DNA of 24,714 nucleotides from a virus. This document shows, one piece after another, positions 14,501 to 22,305 of the stretch. The position numbers and the translations under genes are program-made. Every line of letters starts with the position of its first letter. Within the stretch, counting starts at the first letter, position 1. Location: the IMG/VR virus record IMGVR_UViG_3300046506_000286, positions 1 through 24,714 of that record; one strand, written 5' to 3'. The notes beneath the pieces are model-generated. The model searched no databases, was not told where the DNA came from, and was given only the letters and a program-made list of their open reading frames with translations.

Positions 14501-15945
14501 GCGATGACACCGCTCTGGGCCGTGATCGTTCCGGCTGCCATCTGGTTGGCCGTGATGGTGTTCGCCGCGATCTGATTGGCCGTGATGGTGTTGGCAGCCA
14601 GCCGGTCACCTGTGATGGACCCGGCCAGGATCTGCACGGAGGTGAGCGTCCCCGAGGTGATCTTCGAGGCGTCCAGCGATCCGGTCGCGATGCGCGCTGC
14701 GTTGAGCGTGCCGACGTTGATCTTGCCTGCGTCGAGGTCGGCGATCTTGGCGTTGTTGATGGCCGCGTCGGCGATCTGTGCGTTGCCGATGGCGCCATTG
14801 ATGATCTTCGCCGAGCCGATCGTGGCGTCGGCCATCTGCGCGCCGGTCACCGCGTTGTTGGCGATGTTCGTGGTGCCGACGGCCAGGGCCGCCAGCTTGC
14901 CTGCCTCGACCGCGCCGTTGGCGATGGCCTGAGCGTTGACCGCCCCGGTGGCCAGCTTGGTGCTGTCGATGGCGCCGACTGCGATCTTCGCGGCCGTCAG
15001 CGAGGCGTCGAGGATGTCCTGGGCGACGGCCTGCTTGGGGGTGTCGGAGTTCGAGCCGGACGGCGCCGAGGCGATACCGACCTTGGAGTAGGCCACCAGT
15101 CGGTAGTAGTAGGCGTTGGCGTAGTTCTGGATGGAGTCGTACAGGAAGTCCGGGCCGGGCAGGGTACCCACGACGACGGGGTTGGAGAATGCCGAGGTGG
15201 TGTCCCGCTGCACCTGCACGTGGGAGAAGATCGCGGGCATCGCGGTGCCGGTGTTGTCCTTGCCGTCCCAGGTGACACGCAGGCCACCGAGCACGCCGAC
15301 GACCCCCGGCGCGGAGGGCACCGGAGGCGGGGTGGACGCGGACGCCGTGGTGAGGTTGGCGCTCGCCCACAGGGATGTGTTGCTGCTGATGTCGAAGGCC
15401 GCGACCCTCACGTAGAGGGCCACGCCGGTATTAAGCCCGTCGAGGAGGACGAGATCCTCCGTGGTGACGAAGCCGCCGCTCCAGTTGCTGTTGTCGTAGG
15501 AGGTCTGGAGCAGGTAGTGGGACAGGTCGGTGAGTGCAGTGCCGTCTTGGTTCTCCGTGGGCGGGGTCCAGCTCGCCGTCACGCGGGCCCGGGTGGCCCC
15601 CTCGTTGGTGACGTACTGCACCGTGGTGAGGGTGAGCGCGGTCGGCTGCTTGGGCGGCAGCACATCGAGGGTGTCCCCGGTCGGGAGGTTGTCGACAGCG
15701 TCCTGGACGTCCTTGATCCCGAGCGGGGAGTAGACCGGCTTGGTGATGTCACCGCCGGAGAACTGAACCCACAGCGTCTGGCCGACCGGCGGGACGGTAT
15801 TGGTCGGGGAAGCGGGTGAAGCCCAGGCGCTTTCGGCGTTTCCGAGTACCTGTGGAATGAGCATGGTCACGCGTGCTTCATTCAGCGGGTCCTGGTTATT
15901 GGCAACGCTCGCCCGGTACATGCCCAGCACCGGATCAGCCGACAT
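11578..15945 (-). CDS. Large spike/tail-fibre protein: OB-like start, FnIII, decapeptide stem
   Basis: This 1455-residue protein is the largest in the window. Residues 1-75 resemble the OB-fold start of gp5/VgrG-type spike proteins (ARVTMLIPQVLG, then VGQTLWVQFSGGD). Two fibronectin-III-like domains span about 97-305. Residues 324-494 are a chain of about 17 ten-residue repeats of the type GAIxxxKIAx, likely a fibrous stem. A Thr/Ala/Ser-rich region repeats a segment ending in VTGSIGA. Two beta domains at about 643-1010 resemble carbohydrate-binding jelly rolls. The last 165 residues (GYYSGTWGTQKS, SKVEIYLYANHWYYN, HPPQLKITYTK) match a type I know from actinophage tail tips. GGAGG lies seven bases before the ATG, inside the hub gene, which it overlaps by 11 bases. 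It probably contacts the host. Confidence 0.82.
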   Translation of the reverse strand: MSADPVLGMYRASVANNQDPLNEARVTMLIPQVLGNAESAWASPASPTNTVPPVGQTLWVQFSGGDITKPVYSPLGIKDVQDAVDNLPTGDTLDVLPPKQPTALTLTTVQYVTNEGATRARVTASWTPPTENQDGTALTDLSHYLLQTSYDNSNWSGGFVTTEDLVLLDGLNTGVALYVRVAAFDISSNTSLWASANLTTASASTPPPVPSAPGVVGVLGGLRVTWDGKDNTGTAMPAIFSHVQVQRDTTSAFSNPVVVGTLPGPDFLYDSIQNYANAYYYRLVAYSKVGIASAPSGSNSDTPKQAVAQDILDASLTAAKIAVGAIDSTKLATGAVNAQAIANGAVEAGKLAALAVGTTNIANNAVTGAQMADATIGSAKIINGAIGNAQIADAAINNAKIADLDAGKINVGTLNAARIATGSLDASKITSGTLTSVQILAGSITGDRLAANTITANQIAANTITANQMAAGTITAQSGVIASIDASKITVGKLTATQIDATNLVIGGGNVSGTVASATTAGSATSAGSAGTVTGSIGAGVAVPGAQVTGTVSSATTATTATSATSAGSATTVTGSIGASVSVPAGQLSNGTIPTTTTISGGSIKTGTIDASLVSVTNLDANSIKAGTLTVDKLSAGLQATVGQKFYDFGNNATKWLNASTGTMTTVAVTDAASGGYIMRCAGYIQGAYRPDLLIPFDPTVTYRVTCRVRQTVDNSTPGTNQNFYAGVTGIAADGVTLVNISGANAVSSQHYVAAKGVSLTTGGGWVTYTGYIKGVSATPTGGNTANTPTAPATLHQNVKYISPCLYLNYTGGTGTAELDVFTIEVVETGQVGSANINLGNVAAQHLTLGTITGNLVTNGGLEDTSKTGWTLAQSDSTLATTVAKIEVGEGGYPARSGQGKLALGVKNTGTATATSTPFQVVVGATYMFRYWYYGIGHLHITFETSPDKVTWTDQMASTNDVTYNAATYVEDLFEATIPTGAVWARVSFQQLNPGSYGLSTTVFSYICVDDILVMREGFGATDISAGGIRLFAEDGTLATELTTDNAHATFAGGKAAIDSNGVGTFNSLWTPQRPAGATSDDPTGQLWYQGKELSDLLWNMPWGVVTYERGWTSRPTSTTYYTTETGLIELAFTAVEGRMYRIVARSQFDFNGGTGNQVLENRVNVAATAATVNGCTIWSPTGASPRVTDPIVCRHFGMYYDGGGTDGTTTTEGIIVCSSDAGGLYSSTTALAPGDHRILWTATIHSGNATGWGLRNYNPAQSSDFYVEDIGPAVPEGGVYNTGGAAVTATKTYTKTYNAVWSRRFGNAGNTDGTMYQGYYSGTWGTQKSMVGFGSQPYTDMGSSAKVSKVEIYLYANHWYYNGGGTAHIGAHTQLNIPSGVTWANNLTVTSWPVGAGKWVTLPSSWNSTWNATTPYRGITLGADLGSSTDKTYYGIFDGVGDTHPPQLKITYTK
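15427..15435 (+). repeat. Recurrent motif copy 5, GGTATTAAG, inside the spike/fibre gene
   Basis: This exact copy falls in the first fibronectin-like domain and is read as GLNTG (codons CTT-AAT-ACC). Confidence 0.65.
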
Positions 15946-17086
15946 TGATGTCCTCCAGAAGACTCGATTCCCAGAACTGCTTGTTCCTCAGCACAGCCGG
16001 GACGGTGTCGAACTTGAATCTCTTGTTCGCATCGCTTCGGAATGTTACCGCGTAGGGCTGGTCCCTTTCCGCATCCACGGTCGTGGTGAATATCCAGCCA
16101 GTGCTCTTGTTGTCGCGGTTGATGACGTGCTTGGTGCCGGTCACCATCCAGCGGCCCTTGTTGTCGGCGGAAACGGAATTGCCACCGATACCGACCAGCG
16201 TTCCCGGGGTGACCCTCGCCGTCCCGTACAGGACGGCCGTCATCGTGACCCAGCCCCGAGAGGCCAGGGTGCGTGCTTCCATGAGGGCCTGCGCGTCGGC
16301 GTAGTTGTCCACGGCCCGGACAGTGGTGATGTTGTTAAGGAAGGCGGCCGTTCCGGAGTCCGCCGTGGACGACGCCTTGATGACCTTTCCGGTCTTGGCG
16401 TCGAGCCCGGAAATGGCAGAGGTCCCGGTCGTCCCGTTGCTCCGTGGAATCATCGTTCCGGTCAGGATGGAAAGACTCTGGAGGCTGTCCTGTATTCCAG
16501 CCTGCTGATTCTTGTTGAACACGGGAGTGTCCTGGGTGTGCTGCCCGACGAGGAGAATGCGAGGGTCCAGGAAATACAGGGTCGTCCCCTCGACCCAGAA
16601 CCTAAATCCCGTCTCGTCCGCCAGGTCGTTTACCAATTTAAAGTCCGACTGACCGGCCTGCGCCCAGTAGGTCAGGCGCCGGGCGGACGGGGAGATAACG
16701 GTACGCAGTCCGTTGTCCTTCCCCACCTGCCGGACGATCGACGTCGGACTGACGTTCTTCCAGGACCGGGTGCGCTGGGTGTTCATCGGCAAGGTGGTGC
16801 CAATGCAGATGTAACGGACCACCACGTGCTGTGCGTCGGACGACGCCAGCTCGCTGGAGTGGTGCACATAGCCGTACCAGCGCGCCACGTCGTTCGGGGC
16901 GCGGCCGAAGTCGAGCGTGACCGGGGTCAGCTCCTGGTAGGGCTTCTTGGAGGTCGGGGCCGTGGAGACGTCGATGATGGCCATGGAGTGCACGCCGTAG
17001 CCCTCGCGGACCTCGACGCGGGAGATGTAGCCGGAGACGTTGCTCGCGCCCATGAGCAGCCGGGTGACGGGGGCTTTCTCAGACAC
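15935..17086 (-). CDS. Baseplate hub protein, gpD/gp27-like
   Basis: This 383-residue protein fits the late-control gene D/gp27 hub family. Features are a beta-rich start, the DVARWYGYVHH segment, TSIVRQVGKDNGL (about residues 109-121), then DFKLVNDLADETGFRFWVEGTTLYFLDP, which is the usual second tube-like domain with its Trp/Tyr pattern. Hub proteins connect the tube to the spike. A GTG at 17086 overlaps the LysM gene by eight bases. The spike/fibre gene begins within its end, an order seen in P2-like and eCIS clusters. No catalytic motif is visible, as expected. Confidence 0.85.
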   Translation of the reverse strand: MSEKAPVTRLLMGASNVSGYISRVEVREGYGVHSMAIIDVSTAPTSKKPYQELTPVTLDFGRAPNDVARWYGYVHHSSELASSDAQHVVVRYICIGTTLPMNTQRTRSWKNVSPTSIVRQVGKDNGLRTVISPSARRLTYWAQAGQSDFKLVNDLADETGFRFWVEGTTLYFLDPRILLVGQHTQDTPVFNKNQQAGIQDSLQSLSILTGTMIPRSNGTTGTSAISGLDAKTGKVIKASSTADSGTAAFLNNITTVRAVDNYADAQALMEARTLASRGWVTMTAVLYGTARVTPGTLVGIGGNSVSADNKGRWMVTGTKHVINRDNKSTGWIFTTTVDAERDQPYAVTFRSDANKRFKFDTVPAVLRNKQFWESSLLEDINVG

Positions 17087-17351
17087 TGGGGATCCTGATG
17101 ATCTGGCCCGGGGTAAGGACGTCCCACGTCATAACCTCGGGGTTGGCATCGGCGATGCTCCACCACAGCAGCGGGTCGCCGTAGTAGTGCTCGGCGAGCA
17201 GGTCGATCCGGTCGGACGCCGTCACCTGGTGGTAGGTGAAGGTGAAAGACCACTCCTGCTGCTGGCTGGGCACGACCGTGAGATTGGTGCCCCGCGAGGA
17301 AGAGACCAGCGCGAGGTTGGAGTCCTTGTAGCGCGAGGTTGCGGAGATCAC
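17079..17351 (-). CDS. LysM-domain baseplate protein, gp53/gpX-like
   Basis: This 90-residue protein starts at a GTG at 17351 that overlaps the upstream stop by four bases (GTGA). AGGAAAGG lies upstream. The C-terminal half is LysM-like: RIDLLAEHYYGDPLLWWSIADANP followed by LTPGQIIRIP. Small LysM proteins sit between tube/adaptor and hub genes in contractile tails and link the baseplate parts together. A longer frame starting at 17495 runs through the upstream coding sequence in the wrong frame and was discarded. Peptidoglycan binding is not required for this role and is not implied. Confidence 0.87.
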   Translation of the reverse strand: MISATSRYKDSNLALVSSSRGTNLTVVPSQQQEWSFTFTYHQVTASDRIDLLAEHYYGDPLLWWSIADANPEVMTWDVLTPGQIIRIPSV

Positions 17352-18136
17352 CGTCCGGCCTTTCCTGACTTGTTGTTCTGCGGGTTGAGGACGCTGGGGT
17401 TCGCGTACTTCGGGACGATGCTGATGGGCTTCGTGCGGCCGTTCGTCTTGGCGGTGTTCCTCGGGAGCAACTGCATGGTGATGCTCACCTGGCACCGCGA
17501 CGGGATCATCGACGACGTCCAGTGGGTGTACTGGACGTCCAACTCCTGGATCACGCCGTAGTAGTCGAGTTGTTCACCGAAGACCACGTACACCGGCACC
17601 CACAGCATCGGGCCCGTCGCGGACTTGGTGAACGAGCCCTTGCTGTAGGACAGGTCGGTGTCCGACAACTTGGAGTCGGTATCGCCGCTCACGGACACGT
17701 TGGAGGCGATACCGGTGATCTTGTAAAGGGCCAGCACGTCGTAGGCGACGCCCATAGTGGCGACGTCGTACTGGCTGGCCTTGTCCACCTTCGAGGAGTC
17801 CCACAGTTCGTAGGTGCGGTCGAAGAGCAGGTCGAACTGGACCGTCTGCGACAGCGGCAGGATCGCCGTACCGGCCGACACGTCGTTGGGGTCGATCGCG
17901 TTCTGGTCGGCGAGGACGTTGGTGTTGATCGAGTGCGAGACCGTAACGACGCTCGGGTTGTACAGGAAGTTGCACCGGTAGCGGGATCCCTTGACCGCCT
18001 TGTCGGTGATGATCCATCCCCGGGTCAGGCTGGCCTGGTAGGTTCCCCCACCGGATCCCGGGCCCGCGTAGATCCACGTCGGGATGCTGGTGATCCGGGG
18101 ATCGAACGCCCCGTTGTCTACGATCTTGGTGGCCAT
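17348..18136 (-). CDS. Tube-like adaptor protein (CIS tube family)
   Basis: This 262-residue protein has an ATG at 18136. The pattern GSRYRCNFLYNPSVVTVSHS (about residues 50-69), then PLSQTVQFDLLFDRTYELW, resembles the contractile-injection-system tube-adaptor fold seen before LysM genes, for example in Afp7-type proteins. It probably sits between tube and hub. The C-terminal part is strand-rich (PMLWVPVYVVFGEQLDYYGVI, then SRCQVSITMQLLP). It ends in a basic tail. Its start codon follows the tape measure's stop by 30 bases, and this gap holds one recurrent motif copy. Confidence 0.75.
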   Translation of the reverse strand: MATKIVDNGAFDPRITSIPTWIYAGPGSGGGTYQASLTRGWIITDKAVKGSRYRCNFLYNPSVVTVSHSINTNVLADQNAIDPNDVSAGTAILPLSQTVQFDLLFDRTYELWDSSKVDKASQYDVATMGVAYDVLALYKITGIASNVSVSGDTDSKLSDTDLSYSKGSFTKSATGPMLWVPVYVVFGEQLDYYGVIQELDVQYTHWTSSMIPSRCQVSITMQLLPRNTAKTNGRTKPISIVPKYANPSVLNPQNNKSGKAGR

Positions 18137-18150
18137 CAGACAGCCACCCA

Positions 18151-18159
18151 GGTATTAAG
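18151..18159 (+). repeat. Recurrent motif copy 6, GGTATTAAG, intergenic
   Basis: This exact copy lies in the 30-base gap between the tape measure stop and the adaptor gene start, about 14 bases before the start codon. The flanking bases do not match the extended core. Confidence 0.65.
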
Positions 18160-18166
18160 ACGCATA

Positions 18167-21100
18167 TCAGTTCCCTGCCGCGATGAGGTTGATACGGGAG
18201 TCCTCCGCCAGCGCGTTGATGAACTGCTGGGCAGCGTCCCGGGCGGCCTGCTGGTCCATCACGCCCTGGACCTGGATCACAACGGACCCGGAGTTGAAGT
18301 TGAGTTGAGCGGCCTTGGCGGCCGAGGTATTAAGCCCGCCGGACAGTGGGGTGTTACTCGCCAGCGCCTGACGGACGGCCTCGGCCTGCGCGGCCGGAAT
18401 GATCATCTCGCCCTTGTGGATACGCGCCGTCTGGTCCACGTCGATGTTGGTCGAGCCGACCGCGTACCCCTTGTAGCCACCACCGTTGTTCATGGACTTG
18501 ATGCCGGGCACGTTGTCCAGCGAGTGGTAGCGGGACTCCGCGTAGCGCACGCCCGCGATGATGTTGTCGACCGGGTTCCAGATGTCCTTGTGACCCTTGA
18601 GCGACCACCGGTTGAAGGTGGAGTCGATCGTCTGCATGATCCCCTTGGACGGATGTCCGGCCTTGGCGTTGGAGTCCGTTTTGTTGATCGCCCGGGGGTT
18701 GCCGCTGGACTCGTGCTGGATCATCGTGTTGACGATCGACTCGTTGCGCTTGTTGTCCTGGTGCAGGAGCCCGAGCGCGGACTTGATCCACGTCTTGACG
18801 TTGCCCGTGGGCAGCGCACCCGTGGGAGCACCGTCACCCGAGGAATCACCCGAGGAGTCCTTGCTGCTGCTCGACGACGAGGAGGAGCCACTGCCGGACT
18901 GAAGCGTGGACATACCGGCAGCGATGGCGTCGGCCTCCTCCACGGAGCCGTACGAGCCGACGTCACCACCGAAGCCCATGGTGGACAGTCGGTTGGAGTC
19001 GGACCCTGCCGTGGCCTCGGAGTCGGAGCCGACGTCGCTCATGCTGCCGACGCTGCCGAGGATGCGCACCGCGTTGGTGAACTCACTCGGCTTGAAGGAC
19101 CGGACGCGGACCACGGACCCCGTGTGCGGCGCCTCGATCAGCTTTCCGCCACCGATGCACATCACGACGTGGTGCGCGGGGTCTCCGTTGAACATCAGGT
19201 CGCCCGCACGGACGTCGCTCAACTTGACCCGCTTACCGGACTTCTGCTGCTGCGAGGCGATGCGGGGCAGCGAGACCCCGATCTGCTTGAAGCAGTACTG
19301 GAGCAATCCCGAGCAGTCGAAGCCCTTGGGGGTGTTACCGCCCCACACGTACTTCACTCCCAGGTACTTCATGGCGATCTTGATGACGGCAGCAGCCGTC
19401 TTGCCCGCACCGGTTGTGCCGGTGGCTTTCACGCCGGACTTGCCGGTGCCTGCGGCGGACACAGAACTGCTGCCACCGCTTCCGGCACCACCGCTCTGGC
19501 CGTCGCCGCTCTTGTTCTTGTCTCCCAGGACGTAGAACGGATTGAGGTTCCGCTTGATGGCCGTCCAGGAGAAGGTGTCCTTCAGCCAGCCTCCGAAGCC
19601 CATCCCCTTGGTGGACTTGCCCGTGATCGTTTTGCCGTCGCGGTCGAAGTGCTTGCTGATCTCGTAGCCGCCAGCGAGGAATGGGGCCAGCACGCCGCCT
19701 GCTGCGGCCAGCGGACCGAGAATGCTCGTGCCTCCTGCTGCTGCCGCTCCGCCCGAACCGAGACCGCCGAGCAGGCCGCCACCGCCACCGCTACCACCAG
19801 CGCCGCCGAAGCGGGCGAAGCGGGCGACGGAGCCCAGGCCGCGCAGCATTCCGTAGGCGCCCAGGCCCGAGCCGACGGCGCCACCGATCATGGAGGTGGC
19901 ACCTCCGCTGTAGCCGATCAGGCTGTCCGCACCCGAGCCCTTCAGGATGTTCTGGAGGGTGGTTGAAAACTTGTCCAGGTACTTCGTCGCGGTCTTCAGG
20001 CCGGAGGAGAAGGAGTCGTTGATGTTGTTGTCCTGGTTGGCGAGCGTGTTCTGCCGGTCCAGGAGGGCGCTCGCGTCGGAGTCGCCGAGTTTCCAGTCCT
20101 TCAGTTTGGCCCTGGCACCCTTGTCGTTGTTCGCGGCCTTGTCCATCGTGGACGAGTAGTCCTTCAGGGACGCACCCTTGATATTCGCGGACGCCATGCC
20201 CTTGAGTTCGGTCTGAACCACACCCGCCGTCTGGGCGCCGAGCGTCTGAGTCAGCATCTGGTTCAGCCGGGAGTTCGGGCTGTTGATCGTGGCGTTGAGC
20301 TGCGCCCGGTTCTTGATGTTCTTCAGGCCGTACTGGGTGAACACCTGCTGGGCTATCTGCCGGGCGTTCTGTCCCTTGCCGTTCTTGATCGTCTGGACGC
20401 CGATGATCTGGCCGCCGTAGTAGGAACCAGGGGTCCAGGCCGACGCGTTCCCGGCCGCGATCTGCGTCTCGGACTGGGAGGGGTCGATGAAACCCGCGCC
20501 CTTGATCTGGTTCCAGTTCGCGTTGAAACTGCTGGAGCCCGCCGACTGGTACCGGCTAAGCGTCGTGTATGCCTGCGCCGCGTCCGTGGTGCTGAACGCG
20601 TTCATGTTGTTGAAGCGCAACTGGTTGCGCGCGTCGTGCCAGGACATGTCGGAGCCCTGGACGGCCTGGTAAGCGGCGGTCTGCATCATGACCTGGTCGC
20701 CGAGCTTGCCGGTCGACCACTTGTACAGGCCCTTGACGCCTCCCTTGAGGGAGTAGGTGTGCCCGCCGTTGTTGGAGGCACCCCCGCCCAGGCGCGGCGT
20801 GCCGGTACCCCCACCGGAGCCGCCTGCATTGTTCTGGCCGCCGTTGTTGGCCGCCCCGCCACCCTGACTGGTCTGGCCGGAGAAGGTGGCCCCACCGCCG
20901 TTGGGTGTGCCTGCCCAGGAGCGGCCTGCGGTGCTGGTACGCGCGGAGCCACCGCTGCTGGGTGCGGTCCGGGGGGCGTCCGCACCGCCGTTGGCGCGGC
21001 CGTGGGCGTAGTTGCTGGTGCCGTTCCAGACGTCGTTGGCGAGCATGCCAAAGCCCCGGGCGCCCTGAGTGGACCCGGAGCCGTGACTGTTCCATCCCCC

Positions 21101-21256
21101 GAAGAACTGACCGGTGCTGGACGTCTTTATCTTGTCTGTGGCGGTCTTCAGTCCCTTGTTCAGGGCCTCGACATTCTTCGCCAATTCGGAGATCGCGTCC
21201 TGGGCCTTGTTCCAGCCCAGGAGCGGTCCCTGTCCAGCCACCGTACTTTCAGCCAT
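18167..21256 (-). CDS. Tape measure protein with NlpC/P60 and transglycosylase domains
   Basis: This 1029-residue protein sets tail length and is ejected at infection. I chose the ATG at 21256 because GAGG lies six bases upstream; a longer frame from 21322 lacks this. The N-terminal 30-50 residues are helical and Lys-rich, followed by a Gly/Asn-rich part and an Ala/Gly-rich hydrophobic stretch around 430-530. A NlpC/P60 domain follows, with FDCSGLL holding the predicted catalytic Cys648 and HHVVMCIGGG the His. Then an SLT-type lytic transglycosylase domain has Glu849 in QHESSGNPR, followed by KGIMQTIDSTF. Both domains would help cross the thick actinobacterial wall. The C-terminus ends in a helix. 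One motif copy is read as GGLNTS near the end. Confidence 0.9.
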   Translation of the reverse strand: MAESTVAGQGPLLGWNKAQDAISELAKNVEALNKGLKTATDKIKTSSTGQFFGGWNSHGSGSTQGARGFGMLANDVWNGTSNYAHGRANGGADAPRTAPSSGGSARTSTAGRSWAGTPNGGGATFSGQTSQGGGAANNGGQNNAGGSGGGTGTPRLGGGASNNGGHTYSLKGGVKGLYKWSTGKLGDQVMMQTAAYQAVQGSDMSWHDARNQLRFNNMNAFSTTDAAQAYTTLSRYQSAGSSSFNANWNQIKGAGFIDPSQSETQIAAGNASAWTPGSYYGGQIIGVQTIKNGKGQNARQIAQQVFTQYGLKNIKNRAQLNATINSPNSRLNQMLTQTLGAQTAGVVQTELKGMASANIKGASLKDYSSTMDKAANNDKGARAKLKDWKLGDSDASALLDRQNTLANQDNNINDSFSSGLKTATKYLDKFSTTLQNILKGSGADSLIGYSGGATSMIGGAVGSGLGAYGMLRGLGSVARFARFGGAGGSGGGGGLLGGLGSGGAAAAGGTSILGPLAAAGGVLAPFLAGGYEISKHFDRDGKTITGKSTKGMGFGGWLKDTFSWTAIKRNLNPFYVLGDKNKSGDGQSGGAGSGGSSSVSAAGTGKSGVKATGTTGAGKTAAAVIKIAMKYLGVKYVWGGNTPKGFDCSGLLQYCFKQIGVSLPRIASQQQKSGKRVKLSDVRAGDLMFNGDPAHHVVMCIGGGKLIEAPHTGSVVRVRSFKPSEFTNAVRILGSVGSMSDVGSDSEATAGSDSNRLSTMGFGGDVGSYGSVEEADAIAAGMSTLQSGSGSSSSSSSSKDSSGDSSGDGAPTGALPTGNVKTWIKSALGLLHQDNKRNESIVNTMIQHESSGNPRAINKTDSNAKAGHPSKGIMQTIDSTFNRWSLKGHKDIWNPVDNIIAGVRYAESRYHSLDNVPGIKSMNNGGGYKGYAVGSTNIDVDQTARIHKGEMIIPAAQAEAVRQALASNTPLSGGLNTSAAKAAQLNFNSGSVVIQVQGVMDQQAARDAAQQFINALAEDSRINLIAAGN
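18326..18334 (+). repeat. Recurrent motif copy 7, GGTATTAAG, inside the tape measure gene
   Basis: This exact copy is only 175 bases from copy 6. It is read as GGLNTS near the tape measure C-terminus, with codons CTT-AAT-ACC. Confidence 0.65.
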
Positions 21257-21446
21257 GTTCTGCCTCAGCAATCCGCCTATTACGTTGCGCCCGGAACCAC
21301 TTAACCCAGTGCAGGCGCTCACGTACGGTCAACCGGCGAATTTCGCTGAGGCTCCAAGCCGGGGATAGCTCGACTAGTTGCTCGTATTCGAAGTACGTGT
21401 CGTGGTAACTACAGGCCCTGAAACAGATCCCCCGCTGAGATGAAGA
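21249..21446 (-). CDS. Frameshifted C-terminal extension of the tail assembly chaperone (candidate)
   Basis: A second frame continues past the chaperone's TAG and ends in a TGA at 21249, overlapping the tape measure ATG by eight bases. It encodes 65 residues in this frame, including YHDTYFEYEQLVEL and SEIRRLTVRERLHWVKW, which look like the second half of tail assembly chaperones. It has no ATG, GTG or TTG start nearby; the first upstream is an ATG pair at 21491/21488 with no ribosome-binding sequence. A +1 shift at CCC-C (21450-21447), or at GGGGG (21433-21429), joins it to the chaperone frame to make about 342 residues. A -2 shift gives the same frame. The AAAGGAGGT just before the CCCCC fits a stimulatory Shine-Dalgarno. 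Confidence 0.6.
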   Translation of the reverse strand, partial: SSSQRGICFRACSYHDTYFEYEQLVELSPAWSLSEIRRLTVRERLHWVKWFRAQRNRRIAEAEHG

Positions 21447-22278
21447 GGGGGACCTCCTTTCCGCACGAATCGTGCGTGAACTTGACATCATTGTATTGGG
21501 GACCGGGCTGGTTCTTCTCAATTGCTTCGAGAAGGGACTGTCGGTCCATGATGCCGAGAGCGCGGGCGAAGTCACCGTTACCGGAGACGGCATGCTCGGT
21601 TCCGTCTGCTTCGATCACGGAAATGAGGCACCGCGAGAGCAGGAGGGTGTTCTGCTCGGAGTCGTTGGTACGGTCGACGACCGCGAGGAGTGCTTCCTGG
21701 TCGGCGCCGACGGGGAGCCGGACGAATGCCTTTCGGCCCCATCGCAGTTCCACCTCGAAGACGCGCTTGGACGGGTCTTCGATGCGCCGGATGGGTATTT
21801 CGTCGAGGGTGACGGACAGGCGGAATTCCTCCCCGCACCACGGGCAGGTGAACTCGTCCCAGATGACCTCGTCGCCGTAGGTCGCACGCCGGATCTCCAT
21901 GAGGAGCATGTCGCGGTCGCCGAGCAGCAGCTCGGACAGCATGGCCGGGGTGGCCAGCATGCCTGCGACGTTGACGGTGCCCGCCTGGAGCAGGGTGGAG
22001 ACGAACTTGCCGATACCCCCGGAGCGGGACTTGGTCAGGGCTTCCTCGTCGGCTCCGGTCAGTTCTCGCACCTCGGCGTCGTAGCGCACCGAGGCGTAGT
22101 CGCCACCCCGAACGTAGCCTCCCGGCAGGCTGAAGTTACCGCCCGCCGGGAGGCCGATGTTGGGCTTGGCGACCTCTCCCTGCTGGACCTCGGACAGCAG
22201 CGCATTGATCTGCGCGTTGGCTGCGGCAGGGTTCGCGAGGGGGTTGGTGTACCCCTCGGTATTAAGGTCGGTAGCCAC
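21409..22278 (-). CDS. Tail assembly chaperone, gpG-like
   Basis: This 289-residue protein lies between tail tube and tape measure genes, where the tail assembly chaperone is expected. It starts at a GTG at 22278 with AGGAG eight bases upstream. Residues 60-180 are helical. A CPWCGEEF motif and a later SCGKE with a preceding His suggest a zinc-binding site, as in some contractile-tail chaperones and T4-type baseplate proteins. Near the end a strong AAAGGAGGT runs into CCCCC, the candidate frameshift site for its extension. A recurrent motif copy is read at codons 5-7 (DLNTE). Confidence 0.72.
   Translation of the reverse strand: MATDLNTEGYTNPLANPAAANAQINALLSEVQQGEVAKPNIGLPAGGNFSLPGGYVRGGDYASVRYDAEVRELTGADEEALTKSRSGGIGKFVSTLLQAGTVNVAGMLATPAMLSELLLGDRDMLLMEIRRATYGDEVIWDEFTCPWCGEEFRLSVTLDEIPIRRIEDPSKRVFEVELRWGRKAFVRLPVGADQEALLAVVDRTNDSEQNTLLLSRCLISVIEADGTEHAVSGNGDFARALGIMDRQSLLEAIEKNQPGPQYNDVKFTHDSCGKEVPLFISAGDLFQGL
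21429..21460 (-). promoter_or_regulatory. Candidate programmed frameshift site
   Basis: In the mRNA sense, AAAGGAGGT (21460-21452) is followed directly by CCCCC (21451-21447), and 13 bases later by GGGGG (21433-21429). Either run could slip +1 or -2 to enter the extension frame. A Shine-Dalgarno a few bases before the slip is the layout of the prfB +1 site. Confidence 0.5.
22258..22266 (+). repeat. Recurrent motif copy 8, GGTATTAAG, at the chaperone gene start
   Basis: This exact copy covers codons 5-7 of the chaperone gene (DLNTE) and partly matches the extended core downstream (GTCGGTAG). Confidence 0.65.
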
Positions 22279-22305
22279 GGATTGTGCTCCTAGTCAGTAG
22301 GGGAA

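Noticed and set aside
14450-14977. Tandem DNA repeats as a CRISPR array
   Set aside because: The units are 30 bases, degenerate, in frame, and encode a decapeptide stem; there are no constant repeats or unique spacers.
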